Assembly (NCBI GenBank): GCA_002503545.1
Contig: DARY01000034.1
Coordinates: 10,961-47,146, forward strand
Source of the DNA: Candidatus Methanomethylophilus sp. UBA78
Lineage (GTDB): Archaea; Thermoplasmatota; Thermoplasmata; Methanomassiliicoccales; Methanomethylophilaceae
Length of the DNA stretch: 36,186 nucleotides
Direction: 5' to 3'
Below, piece after piece: positions 8,291 to 17,093 of this stretch (positions are counted from its first letter, which is position 1; the number at the start of each line of letters is the position of its first letter). The position numbers and the translations under genes are program-made. Under the pieces are notes generated by a model, which was not told where the DNA came from, made no database searches, and saw nothing but the letters and a program-made list of their open reading frames with translations.

Positions 8291-8932
8291 ATGGCAGGAT
8301 TTGAAAACGAGAAAAAGGCCCTGCAGGATGCAATGGTTGCATACAAAGTGCCTGGAATTCTTGACGCGGTCGAGAAAGCCAGGGCAGCCAAGATGCCTGC
8401 GAACGACATCATCAACGCCATGGGAGACGGAATGACCGAGGTCGGAGTCCTCTTCGAGAGGGGAAGACTCTTCCTGCCCCACGTTCTGTCCGCTGCGGCC
8501 GGTATGACCAAGGCCATGGAAGTTCTCGGTGAGGATCTCAAAGCCCAGGGAGGAGCCGCGGCTGCGAAGAAGGCCTCCGTCGTCATGGGAACCGTCGAGG
8601 GAGACGTCCACGACATCGGAAAGTCGATCTGCTCCACCATGCTCCAGTGCGCCGGTTTCGATGTCCACGACCTCGGACGCGACGTGCCCAAGCAGAAATT
8701 CATTGACGAGTGCAACAACGGGTGCTCCATGTGCGGGATGTCCGCCCTCATGACCACCACCATGACCGTCCAGAGGGACGTCATCGAGATGATGAAGGAA
8801 GCCGGCATCCGCGACAAGATCGTCGTCATGGTCGGAGGCGCCCCCGTCACCCAGTCCTGGTGCGACAAGATCGGCGCGGACGTCTACGGAGAGTCCGCTT
8901 CCGAGACCGTCTCCAAAGTGAAGGACCTTTGA
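8291..8932 (+). CDS. mtbC: Dimethylamine corrinoid protein MtbC
   Basis: This 213-residue protein has the corrinoid-protein layout: an N-terminal helical cap (residues about 1-90, LFERGRLFLPHVLSAAAGM) and a C-terminal Rossmann-like B12-binding domain. The base-off/His-on motif is GDVHDIGKS, whose His ligates cobalt from below, with VVMVGGAPVTQ further on. It accepts the methyl group from dimethylamine via MtbB and hands it to the CoM methyltransferase. Specificity comes from the next gene being mtbB, 30 nt downstream. The ATG is preceded by GTGAGGAG about 10 nt upstream; the in-frame GTG at 8273 overlaps that site and is less likely. It heads the mtbC-mtbB-mttB-mttC operon. Confidence 0.93.
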   Translation: MAGFENEKKALQDAMVAYKVPGILDAVEKARAAKMPANDIINAMGDGMTEVGVLFERGRLFLPHVLSAAAGMTKAMEVLGEDLKAQGGAAAAKKASVVMGTVEGDVHDIGKSICSTMLQCAGFDVHDLGRDVPKQKFIDECNNGCSMCGMSALMTTTMTVQRDVIEMMKEAGIRDKIVVMVGGAPVTQSWCDKIGADVYGESASETVSKVKDL

Positions 8933-8962
8933 AATAACTTACAATCTAAAGAAGGAAATCCA

Positions 8963-10372
8963 ATGGCAGCACAGGAATTCTACACAAGGATGGGCGACGG
9001 AAAAAGAGTCACCATGACCAAAGAGAAGATCATGGCCGACCTCCAGGCCGGAACCGCCGATGCGGCGGACATGGGAACCATCCCCGCACTGACCGCCGAC
9101 GACCTCGAGAGACTCTTGGACATCATCTGCGACAGGAACAGGGTCGTTGCAGTCGAGCCCGGAAACGAAGTCGTCCTCACCTACGACATCGGACAGCTCG
9201 ACTTCACCGGAGACAACGGAAACTCCGGAAACGGTGTCGACATGGGCAGGCTCGAGGCCGCGCTCATCCACGAGAGGGCTCTCGGCGCGGACACCTTCGA
9301 ACTCGCCCACTCCGACTACTCCATCAAACCCGTGAAGCCCGTCATCTCCATGGAGATGCAGACCATGGAGGAGATCCAGCAGGAGATCATCGCGCCCTTC
9401 TTCTACGGTGCGATGCCCAACATGGGACTCTACTACGCCCCCGACGGACCCTACGGAAACCCCGCAGACCTCATGAGGGAGTTCAAGATCGACGAGTCCA
9501 TGCAGCAGTCCGAGCTCGCCGCCGAGCACCTGGCGAGGGACATCGAGTACGTCGGAAACAAGATCATGGCCGCCGGAGCCGACGGTTTCGACTTCGACAC
9601 CATGGCATCCGCGGGAGACGCCGACTTCGTCGGCGGACTGAAGGGAGTGGAGGCACTCAGGAAGGCCAACCCCCTGGCATACATCAACACCGGAATGGCA
9701 GGAGAGTCCGTCATGGGTATCCACGGCGGAATCGAGTTCCACGGCAAGACCGTCGCAGGACTCTTCCCCCACCAGCAGGTCAAAGTGTGCGAGGAGGCCG
9801 GAGCCAACGTCTTCGGTGCCGTCTGCAACACCAACACCAGCAAGTCCCTCGCCTGGAACATGGCAAGGGCCGTCACCTTCGTCAAGGAGTGCGTGAAGCA
9901 GGCCAGCATCCCGGTCCACTGCGACCTGGGTATGGGAGTCGGCGGAATCCCCATGTTCGAGACCCCGCCGATAGATGCGGTCACCAGGGCCAGCAAGGCA
10001 ATGGTCGAGATCGCGAAATGCGACGGTGTATAGATCGGAGTCGGGGACCCTGTCGGAATGGACATGGCCCACATGATCGCGTCCGGAATGGGCGGAATCC
10101 GCACCGCCGGAGACCTCGTCGCCCGCATGGAATACGCCAAGAACATGAAGATCGACAAGGCGAAGGAGTACGTAGCGAAGAAATTAGGCTTGTCGACGCT
10201 CGACATAGCAGATGAGCACATCATGAGGGATCTCAGGGAAGAGCTCAAGATCGGCGTCGTTACAGGACTCCCCGGAGCACCCAGGGGAATCGCGGCGAAG
10301 ATGAACATCGAGAAGCTGCTCGACATCAAGATCAACAGCTGCGAGAAGTTCCGCCAGTCCCTGAAGAACTGA
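8963..10372 (+). CDS. mtbB: Dimethylamine methyltransferase MtbB with in-frame UAG (pyrrolysine)
   Basis: MtbB transfers a methyl group from dimethylamine to MtbC in the cytoplasm. The start MAAQEFYTRMGDGKRVTMTK and the segment PPIDAVTRASKAMVEIA are highly characteristic. An amber codon at 10031-10033 (codon 357) interrupts the frame, and translation resumes as IGVGDPVGMDMAHMIASGMG, exactly as around the pyrrolysine of Methanosarcina MtbB. The full product has 469 residues including pyrrolysine. An annotation stopping at UAG would give a truncated 356-residue fragment. An AAGGAAA ribosome binding site precedes the ATG. The last codons, IEKLLDIKINSC, also match the family end. Confidence 0.95.
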
Positions 10373-10413
10373 GGAGTTAAATCACTTATAAAATACAAAG
10401 GAGGAAGAGAGTA

Positions 10414-11928
10414 ATGGGAGTAACTACACCCGAGTATCCCGCTCAGAAAATTCTGAACGGAATCAAATTCGAACTGTTCAGCAACGATGAGATCCGCAGG
10501 ATCGACATGGCCACCAGGGATGTCCTCGAGACATACGGTGTCCAGGTCTCCGATGCTGAGGGAAGGGAGATCTTCAAGAAGGCGGGATGCCCCGTCGACG
10601 AGAAGACCTGGATGGTCAAGATCCCCGGATACGTCCTCGACAGGGCGCTCGCCACCGTCCCCAAGAAGTTCTACCTGTACGGACGCGACGAGAGCAGGAC
10701 GTTCACCCAGGAATGGATGGGCAAGGTGCACTACACCTGCTTCGGAACCGGTATCCAGGTCTGCGACTACAAGGGACACGGAAAATACGAGACCAGGGAC
10801 TCCAACGAGGAGGACCTCGCCAACATCGCGAGGCTCTGCGACTGGTGCGACGGACTCTCCTACTTCTCCCTGCCCGTCTCCGCAAGGAACTGGGCCGGAA
10901 AGGGAGCAGAGGATGTCCACGAGTGCCTGACGTCCATGATGAACACCACCATGCACTTCCACCACATCGACCCCGTCGCCGGGAACGTCGAGTACTACCG
11001 CGACATGGTTCTCGCCTACTACCACGGCAACGAGGAGGAGGCAAGGGCGAAGCCCATCATGTCCATGCTCGTCTGCCCGACCTCCCCGCTGGAGCTCTCC
11101 TTCAACGCATCCCAGTGCATCATTAAGGGAGCCAGGTACGGAATACCCGTGAACGTCCTGTCCATGGCCATGGCCGGCGGATCCTCTTCCGTCTACCTGG
11201 CGGGAACCCTCGTCACCCACAACGCCGAGGTCCTCTCCGGTATCGTCCTGTCCCAGCTGGCCTGCCCCGGCGCGAAGGTATGGTACGGATCCTCCACCAC
11301 CACCTTCGACCTGAAGAGGGGAACCGCACCCGTAGGATCCCCCGAGCTCGGACTCATCTCCGCATCCGTCGCGAAGCTCGGACAGTACTACAAGTGCCCC
11401 GTCTTCACCGCAGGCATGTAGACCGACGCCAAGGTGCCCGACGGACAGGCTGGTCACGAGAAGACCATCACCTCCCTCCTCGCGGCGCTCGCTGGCGTCA
11501 ACATGATCTACGGATCCGGTATGCTCGAGCTCGGTATGACCTTCTCCATGGAGCAGATGGTCATCGACAACGACATCATCAGGATGGAGAGGAAGGTCAT
11601 GGAGGGTGTCCCCGTAACCGACGAGACGCTCGCCATCGACGCCATCAAGGAGATCGGAGTCGGAAACGACTTCATCGCCCACCCCTCCACCATGGAGAAC
11701 ATCGACCTCGCGTCCGACCCCCTGGTCTTCGACAGGCTCATGCTCGGAGACTGGAGGAACAACGGATACAAGGATGCAGCCGACGCCGCCCACGACATCG
11801 TCGTCGATGTCCTGAAGAACCACGTCGTCAAGCCCATCGATGCTGACGTTCTCAAGGAGATGCAGGCCATCGCGAAGAAGGCCGACAAGGCATACCTCGA
11901 CCGCGCAAAGGCCGAGGAGAACCAGTAA
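10414..11928 (+). CDS. mttB: Trimethylamine methyltransferase MttB with in-frame UAG (pyrrolysine)
   Basis: The 504-residue product (counting pyrrolysine) belongs to the MttB family and moves a methyl group from trimethylamine to MttC. The amber codon at 11419-11421 is codon 336, preceded by YYKCPVFTAGM and followed by TDAKVPDGQAGHEKT. The continuation after UAG is conserved in pyrrolysine MttB proteins, which separates it from the non-pyrrolysine MttB homologues such as glycine betaine methyltransferases. A strong AAAGGAGGAAG lies about 7 nt before the ATG. It is 41 nt after mtbB in the same operon, and a hairpin separates it from mttC. It is the only recognised gene here ending in TAA. Confidence 0.95.
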
Positions 11929-11951
11929 ACTCCGTAGCAAACACCTTAACT

Positions 11952-11972
11952 GCCCCGGCACCGCGCCGGGGC
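11952..11972 (+). other. GC-rich intercistronic hairpin between mttB and mttC
   Basis: GCCCCGGC and GCCGGGGC form a perfect 8-bp stem around an ACCGC loop, 23 nt after the mttB stop and 22 nt before the mttC ATG. No T run follows. It probably tunes mRNA processing or stability so that the corrinoid protein is made at a different level from the methyltransferase. Confidence 0.55.
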
Positions 11973-11994
11973 GACAATTGAGGAGAAGAGTGAA

Positions 11995-12645
11995 ATGACC
12001 CAGGAAGAGCTTAACGAGAGAGCGAAGAAAGCAGTTCTGACCTACAACATCAACGAGTCCAAGAAAGTAGCGCAGGACGCACTTGACCAGAAAGTAGACA
12101 TCGTCGACCTGATCCAGAACGGTTTCACCGTCGGAATCAACCAGGTCGGAGACCTCTACGAGCAGAAGAAACTGTTCCTGCCCCACATCATGGCGGCAGC
12201 CAACGCGATGAACGCCGGTGTCGACATACTGACCCCCCACCTCGGGGACAAGGCCAAGACCGCCGACAACCTCGGAAAGTTCGTCATCTGCACCATCGAG
12301 GGTGACATCCACTCCATCGGAAAGGACATCGTCGCCATCATGCTGAAGGTCGCCGGGTTCGACGTCGTCAACCTCGGCCGCGACATCCCGCTGAAGGACA
12401 TCGCCAAGGCCGCCGCGGACAACAACGCCGTCGCGGTCGGAACCTCCGCCCTCATGACCTCCACCATGGTCAACCAGAAGGCGTTCGAGGAGATCATGAA
12501 GAAGCAGGGCCTGAAGGGCAAGTGCCTCACCAACGTCGGAGGCGCCCCCGTCACCCAGCAGTGGGCCGACGAGATCGGAGCAGACGTCTACTCCGAGAAC
12601 GCCCAGGACTGCGCGGCCAAGATGGTCAAGGCCGTCAAGGGCTGA
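11995..12645 (+). CDS. mttC: Trimethylamine corrinoid protein MttC
   Basis: This 216-residue corrinoid protein is closely similar in layout to MtbC. Residues 1-90 form the helical cap (LYEQKKLFLPHIMAAANAM). The B12 domain carries GDIHSIGKDIVAIMLK with the cobalt-ligating His, and GTSALMTSTMVNQ and VGGAPVTQQWADEIGADVY later. It receives the methyl group from trimethylamine through MttB, which immediately precedes it. AGGAGAAGAGTGA upstream supplies the ribosome binding site. A strong hairpin terminator follows, marking the end of the mtbC-mtbB-mttB-mttC operon. Naming as MttC rather than MtbC rests on adjacency. Confidence 0.92.
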   Translation: MTQEELNERAKKAVLTYNINESKKVAQDALDQKVDIVDLIQNGFTVGINQVGDLYEQKKLFLPHIMAAANAMNAGVDILTPHLGDKAKTADNLGKFVICTIEGDIHSIGKDIVAIMLKVAGFDVVNLGRDIPLKDIAKAAADNNAVAVGTSALMTSTMVNQKAFEEIMKKQGLKGKCLTNVGGAPVTQQWADEIGADVYSENAQDCAAKMVKAVKG

Positions 12646-12656
12646 TTTCTTCAACA

Positions 12657-12681
12657 AGGCCGTACCCGGTGGGTACGGCCT
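12657..12681 (+). terminator. Terminator of the mtbC-mtbB-mttB-mttC operon
   Basis: AGGCCGTACCC and GGGTACGGCCT form a perfect 11-bp stem with a GGT loop, 11 nt after the mttC stop, followed by pyrimidine-rich CAACTTCCCTT. Confidence 0.75.
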
Positions 12682-12733
12682 CAACTTCCCTTACATAACC
12701 CGCCACACTGTTGTGTGACGGAGGTGGTTAGTA

Positions 12734-13870
12734 GTGGATGCAATAAACGAAGTTTCGGCAAATGTGCCGATGAGTGTAGAAGAATTCAAGAAGGCGGATC
12801 ACAAGAAGAAGGTCCGCTTCGGAATAATCATGGGATTGTTCTGCGCACTGTATTGGGGTGTATGGTACGTTCCCGGTTACGCCATTTGGGGATTCGACAG
12901 TTTCCTGTACCCGGATATGTCCTCGACCGGCGTAAGCGCTGAAATGGAGACCCTGCTCGACTGTCTGCTTTTGACCTGCATAAATGCGACAGCCTGTGCT
13001 GCCGTTCTCTTCATATGGAACGGTGCCCTGGGCAAGCTGCGCGAGTGGAAGAGGACCCTTCTCGAGGTCAAGGCCGCAAGCAAGTACTTTATGCTTGCCG
13101 GAGTGTGCGGCGCCATCGCCGTTTACGGTACTTACATAGCAGCAACCTTCCTCAGCCCCGGATTCGCCGCCGTAGCCGGATTGCTGTATCCGATTATCGG
13201 AACTGTCATGTCCGTCCTCTATCTGAAGCAGAAGGTTTCTAAGAGAGGATATCTGGCAATCATAGTTCTGCTTACCGGAGGAATAACTCTGTATGCCGGA
13301 TCCATGATCACCGGAGGTTCCGTCGGAAGCAACGCCGGACTCGGTGCTCTCGGAGGCATAATGGCCGCCGTCGGATGGGGATTCGAAGGAGTCGTCGCCG
13401 GAAAGGCCCTCGACATCTGCGAGCCCGATGTGGGTCTCCACCTCAGGTTCTGCTTCGAGGCCGTGTTCTGGTGGGTAATCATGATTGTTCTGGTCATCAT
13501 GGGATACCCCATGTTCGACACTCTCGGTCAGATCGCCAACCCCTCCGTGTTCGTGGCAGTTCTGATGATCGGATTGTCCTTTGCCTGGTGCTACGTCACG
13601 TGGTACAAGTCGTTCCCGTTCCTGGGGGTTGCCAGAGGACAGGCCGTCGGAAGTCTGTATGCGGCATTCGCAGTCATATTCCTGATCATATTCTTCGGTC
13701 CGGTAGATGCTCTTGGATACACCGATGATTCCATGTGGATTATCATAGGCTCTACCATCGCCGGTCTGATAATCTGTCTCATCGGAAGTTACCTCATCGC
13801 AACCGAGGATTCCGAGGGAATGGTCAGTCTGAAGGACACGTCCATAGTGCTGGGAGGCGGTAAGGAATGA
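12734..13870 (+). CDS. DMT/EamA-type permease, probable methylamine permease
   Basis: The 378-residue protein has about ten membrane segments in the two-repeat arrangement of drug/metabolite transporters; AAVAGLLYPIIGTVMSVLYL and the second-repeat VGWGFEGVVAGKALD match EamA-like domains. Methanosarcina mtt clusters carry a permease of this general kind (MttP), and this gene lies between the tri/dimethylamine operon and mtmC, so methylamine uptake is the best guess. GTG at 12734 is chosen because GGAGG lies 9 nt upstream and no in-frame ATG gives a full first helix. Its stop overlaps the next ATG (ATGA), indicating coupling with the two small genes behind it. Confidence 0.75.
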   Translation: MDAINEVSANVPMSVEEFKKADHKKKVRFGIIMGLFCALYWGVWYVPGYAIWGFDSFLYPDMSSTGVSAEMETLLDCLLLTCINATACAAVLFIWNGALGKLREWKRTLLEVKAASKYFMLAGVCGAIAVYGTYIAATFLSPGFAAVAGLLYPIIGTVMSVLYLKQKVSKRGYLAIIVLLTGGITLYAGSMITGGSVGSNAGLGALGGIMAAVGWGFEGVVAGKALDICEPDVGLHLRFCFEAVFWWVIMIVLVIMGYPMFDTLGQIANPSVFVAVLMIGLSFAWCYVTWYKSFPFLGVARGQAVGSLYAAFAVIFLIIFFGPVDALGYTDDSMWIIIGSTIAGLIICLIGSYLIATEDSEGMVSLKDTSIVLGGGKE

Positions 13871-14172
13871 TAAGAGACGCCCCCATAAAGTTCCGCCTCA
13901 TGGAGATATTCCAGGAGGGAGGTCCCCAGTGGAACTACGAAGTGGTCCCCAAGCTCATGGAGGAGTACGGCATGCACTCCCACCACGAGCAGCAGATGGT
14001 CAACTACGACATCATCGAGATGGTCTCCGCAGGGTTCCTCACAGAAGGTGAGTCCGTGATCGACGAGGAGGGGAAGTTCAACAAGGGACACCTCCTCACC
14101 AAGTATACGATCACCGCCCTCGGCATAGCCACTGTGGATGAGCTCAAGAAGAAGGTGAGATTCTATGAATGA
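13867..14172 (+). CDS. Small winged-helix-like protein coupled to the permease
   Basis: A 101-residue soluble protein starts inside the permease stop (ATGA at 13867-13870). Its predicted order is helix, helix, helix, then a beta-hairpin-like ESVIDEEGKFNKGHLLTKYT. The segment YDIIEMVSAGFLTEGE resembles the recognition helix and wing entry of winged-helix DNA-binding proteins. I do not recognise a named family. Tight coupling to a methylamine permease suggests a local regulator or transporter accessory. Codon use matches the neighbours, so the gene is real. Confidence 0.7.
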   Translation: MIRDAPIKFRLMEIFQEGGPQWNYEVVPKLMEEYGMHSHHEQQMVNYDIIEMVSAGFLTEGESVIDEEGKFNKGHLLTKYTITALGIATVDELKKKVRFYE

Positions 14173-14299
14173 TTGGAGCGGATACGCCGATTACTTTGCG
14201 AACGGCATACCCGCCGGGGACATCATCAGTTCGATATTCATCATCGGACTGTGCGCCTTCGGTCTGTTCGTCGCAAGGTGGATGTACAACCAGCTCTGA
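14165..14299 (+). CDS. 44-residue single-pass membrane microprotein
   Basis: The frame begins MNDWSGYADYFANGIPAGDI and continues with a hydrophobic helix (SSIFIIGLCAFGLFVARWMY), ending NQL and TGA. It overlaps the end of the 101-residue gene by 8 nt and is followed by a terminator 31 nt later, so it is the third cistron of the permease operon. A single C-terminal membrane helix with an Arg-Trp cap is typical of small transporter accessory subunits. Too short for confident family assignment; the well-defined helix and operon position argue that it is translated. Confidence 0.6.
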   Translation: MNDWSGYADYFANGIPAGDIISSIFIIGLCAFGLFVARWMYNQL

Positions 14300-14330
14300 A
14301 AGAGCTGGGAGACGTCTCTCCAGATAAACA

Positions 14331-14360
14331 GAGGGGCCTTGGGCCCCTCATTCTTCTTTT
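14331..14360 (+). terminator. Terminator of the permease operon
   Basis: GAGGGGCC and GGCCCCTC pair around TTG, followed by ATTCTTCTTTT. This is a good intrinsic-type 3' end behind the membrane microprotein. Confidence 0.75.
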
Positions 14361-14866
14361 AATCCTGTTCTTTTTCCACTGTTTATTCCCGGAACTGCTG
14401 TTTGCGGCCGTTCCGCACGCTTTCACCCAATCGGATCCAATCGAAAAGAGGGGAAATCCGCAGAATCTCTTGTTTTTCTATCCTCTTTGAGGGGGTTGAA
14501 GTGCTTCTTTTACATTTATTTATAAATTTTTCTACTAACGACATTGAGCGATTTGCAACCTATATTTAAACATAACTATTATGATTTTTTAAAAAATTAT
14601 ATCGAATGTCTTATTTAATTCACTTTTTTCGATTAAATTGGTACAAATAAATTATTAATTTTTCATTTAATTAGACATTTATCTATCAAATCAAAATTCA
14701 ATTAGAAAAATAATAAAAATAGTAAACTATAAATATAGAATTAAACAAACAATCTTTTTTGTAGAAATCATTAAATAGTGCACATATGTATCAATCTTCA
14801 GACAGGAAAAAACTGCAACCGCAGCAAGATGGTTGCGGTGCATCATGTCGGCTGGAGTGGTATAAT
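14361..14866 (+). promoter_or_regulatory. AT-rich gap and leader upstream of mtmC
   Basis: No gene is seen in these 506 nt. From about 14500 base composition turns strongly A+T-rich, with several TATA-like boxes (TATATTTAAAC about 14560, TATTTATAAATT about 14515). Closer to the gene, GCAACC (14815-14820) and GGTTGC (14831-14836) form a short hairpin directly before mtmC. The length and composition suggest several promoter or regulator sites for the abundant monomethylamine operon. Confidence 0.45.
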
Positions 14867-15499
14867 ATGGCAAACGATGCAATAATTGCTGATCTGAAAA
14901 AGTCCATCGAGACCTGGAACATCGCTCTCTGCAAGGAGGCTACCCAGAAGGCCATCGATGCGAAGATGACCGTTTCCGAGATCATGGACAAGGGTCTCGG
15001 AGAGGGAATGGCCGTCATCGGTCAGAAGTTCAACGATGCTGAGATCTTCCTCCCTCAGGTTGTCGCTGCTTCCAAGACTATGGAGGTCGCCCTCAAGATG
15101 CTCGAGCCCTTGATGACCGGCGGCGCCTCCGCCAACAAGGGAACCGTCGTCATGGGAACCGTCGAGGGAGACATCCACGAGATCGGGAAGAACGTGTGCT
15201 GTGCGATGCTCCGCGGAGCCGGATACAGCGTCATCGACATCGGACCCGACGCAGATTCCCAGGCCTTCCTCGATGCGGCCGAGGAGAACGACGCGAAGAT
15301 CCTCGGAGGATCCGCCCTCATGACCACCACCCTCGAGGCTCAGAGAGAGCTCGTCATAGCGAACAACGAGGAGGGGAAGAAGTACAAGTGCATCTTCGGC
15401 GGAGCCCCCTGCTCCAAGGAGTGGTGCGACGAGATCGGCGCGGACGGATACTCCGCCACCGGATCCGAGATCATCGAACTCGTGAAGTCCCTGATGTGA
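14867..15499 (+). CDS. mtmC: Monomethylamine corrinoid protein MtmC
   Basis: The 210-residue protein has the helical cap (FNDAEIFLPQVVAASKTM) and B12-binding domain with GDIHEIGKNVCCAML, whose His is the lower cobalt ligand. It carries the methyl group from MtmB. ATG 14867 (MANDAIIADLKKSI) is chosen because GGAG lies about 9 nt upstream and family members start there; an in-frame ATG at 14786 would add 27 residues that look non-coding. mtmB1 follows after 39 nt, which fixes the monomethylamine assignment. Confidence 0.93.
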   Translation: MANDAIIADLKKSIETWNIALCKEATQKAIDAKMTVSEIMDKGLGEGMAVIGQKFNDAEIFLPQVVAASKTMEVALKMLEPLMTGGASANKGTVVMGTVEGDIHEIGKNVCCAMLRGAGYSVIDIGPDADSQAFLDAAEENDAKILGGSALMTTTLEAQRELVIANNEEGKKYKCIFGGAPCSKEWCDEIGADGYSATGSEIIELVKSLM

Positions 15500-15538
15500 T
15501 CGGGAGATATCTCAAATCCATTTAACAAGGTGATAGAA

Positions 15539-16924
15539 ATGGCAGCGACAAGAGCACTCACTATCTGCGACACCTATGACAGGTTCGTAAAGGGAAAGAA
15601 AGTGGACGAGGCCGAGTGGGATTACACCATCATCCCCCAGAACGCCACCGAGCTGAAGAAGAAGTACAAGCTCGACTTCGGCAAGACCTTCATACCCGAG
15701 GACAACAAGACCAAGAACGACCTGTTCCAGGCCGGACTCGAGATGCTGGTTAACACCGGGTTCTACAACATGGACCTCAAGAAGGTCATGAAGGTGACCG
15801 AGGAGGAGGTATGGGAGGGGATAAAGAAGACCCCCACGAAGCTGATCCTCGGCGAGGGAAGGGACATCGCCCGCTTCTACCCGAGGCACGGCAACAGCCC
15901 CGTCAAGCCCATCATCCAGGGAGGACCCACCGGATCCCCTATCTCCGAGGACGTCTTCGTCCAGGTCATGCAGTCCTACGCCCAGGAGGGCGTCGTCGAC
16001 GACCTCGTGAACGGAGTCATGACGACCATCGAGGGACACCCCGCCAAGGCCGGAACCCCCTACGAAATCCGCGCCACCATGGCGGAGCTCCGTGCGACCA
16101 GGGAAGCGCGCGAGAGGGCGGGACGCCCCGGACTCGGCGTATAGGGACCCGAGACCCCCCTGACCGAGGCGGCCAGGCTCGCCGCGGACATGGTCCACGC
16201 GGGACACAGGGTCACCGACGCACACGAGTGCTCCCAGCTGAACGAGCTCAAGATGGACATGACCGGACTGAACATGCTGGCCGGCTGGACCGTCAACGGC
16301 GACACCATCATGGTCGAGCAGATGCCCATCTTCGGCGGGTACTGCGGCGGACTCGAGGAGACCGCCATCTGCGACGTCGCGACCACCCTCGCCTCCTTCG
16401 CCCTGTTCAGCGGAAACTTCCACCTCGACGGACCCATCCACATAAGGTGGGGAACCACGACCAACAGGGAGTCCCTGCAGATCGCCGCCCACGCGGCCGC
16501 CGCCGTCGACGCCAACACCGACCTGCTCCTGGCCAACCAGTACTACCCGATGGCCGGCCCCTGCACCGAGATGTGCCTCATCGAGACCGCCTGCCAGGCA
16601 ATCTGCGACACCGGTTCCGGAAGGGAGCTCCTCTCCGGTTCCGCCGCGGCGAAGGGAGTCGTCCAGGACAAGACCACCGGAATGGAGGCCCGCGCCATGG
16701 GAGAGGCTGCGCTCACCGCCGCCGGCATGAAGGTCTCCGACCTGAACGAGATCATCGAGAAGCTCGTCTCCGGATACGAGACCCGCTACAACGATGCGCC
16801 TGCCGGCAAGAGGTTCCAGGAGTGCTACGACGTCAAGACCGTCAAGCCCACCGAGGAGTACCTGCAGGTCTACGACAACGCCATGCAGCAGCTCCGCGAC
16901 GCCGGACTGCCCATAAAGCACTGA
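15539..16924 (+). CDS. mtmB1: Monomethylamine methyltransferase MtmB, copy 1, with in-frame UAG
   Basis: MtmB transfers the methyl of monomethylamine to MtmC. The frame runs from ATG 15539, after AAGGTGATA, to UAG at 16142-16144, which is codon 202, the same position as pyrrolysine in Methanosarcina barkeri MtmB. It continues GPETPLTEAARLAADMVHAG to a TGA at 16922-16924. The full product has 461 residues. The TIM-barrel segments MFGGYCGGLEETAICDV-like (here MPIFGGYCGGLEETAICDV), HIRWGTTTNRES and AGPCTEMCL are characteristic. It is co-transcribed with mtmC and followed by a terminator hairpin. Confidence 0.96.
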
Positions 16925-16950
16925 TCGGGAAATCCCCTCACTCTCAAACA

Positions 16951-16968
16951 GGGGGACGCGAGTCCCCC
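16951..16968 (+). terminator. Terminator of mtmC-mtmB1
   Basis: GGGGGAC and GTCCCCC pair around GCGA, 26 nt after the mtmB1 stop. A second stem (TCCGGGC at 16980 with GCCCGGA at 17005) follows, so the 3' end is doubly structured. Confidence 0.65.
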
Positions 16969-17062
16969 GTACTTACCCCTCCGGGCCGCCGGATGCGGAA
17001 CGGCGCCCGGACAAATACATTGCGGTTCGCAGCAGTGGATGCTTTAAACGACTTACGCCAAA

Positions 17063-17072
17063 CATTTTATAG
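17063..17072 (+). promoter_or_regulatory. TATA-like box of mtmB2
   Basis: TTTTATAGC lies about 25 nt before the ATG at 17094 with no ribosome binding site between. This indicates a separate, nearly leaderless transcript for the second mtmB. Confidence 0.5.
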
Positions 17073-17093
17073 CAAACTGGGAATTGATTTAAC

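Noticed and set aside
9451..12684. 1077-codon minus-strand open frame across mtbB, mttB and mttC
   Set aside because: It is antisense to well-supported genes; repeated Leu/Val/Gly/Asp composition reflects codon bias of the real strand.
14786..14866. Upstream in-frame ATG extending MtmC by 27 residues
   Set aside because: Extension lies in leader sequence with a hairpin; the ATG at 14867 has a ribosome binding site and fits the family start.
16142..16200. PYLIS-like stem-loop after UAG in mtmB
   Set aside because: GC-rich sequence after both mtmB UAG codons could fold, but I could not define a shared, well-paired structure by eye, and it is not needed for decoding in this group.
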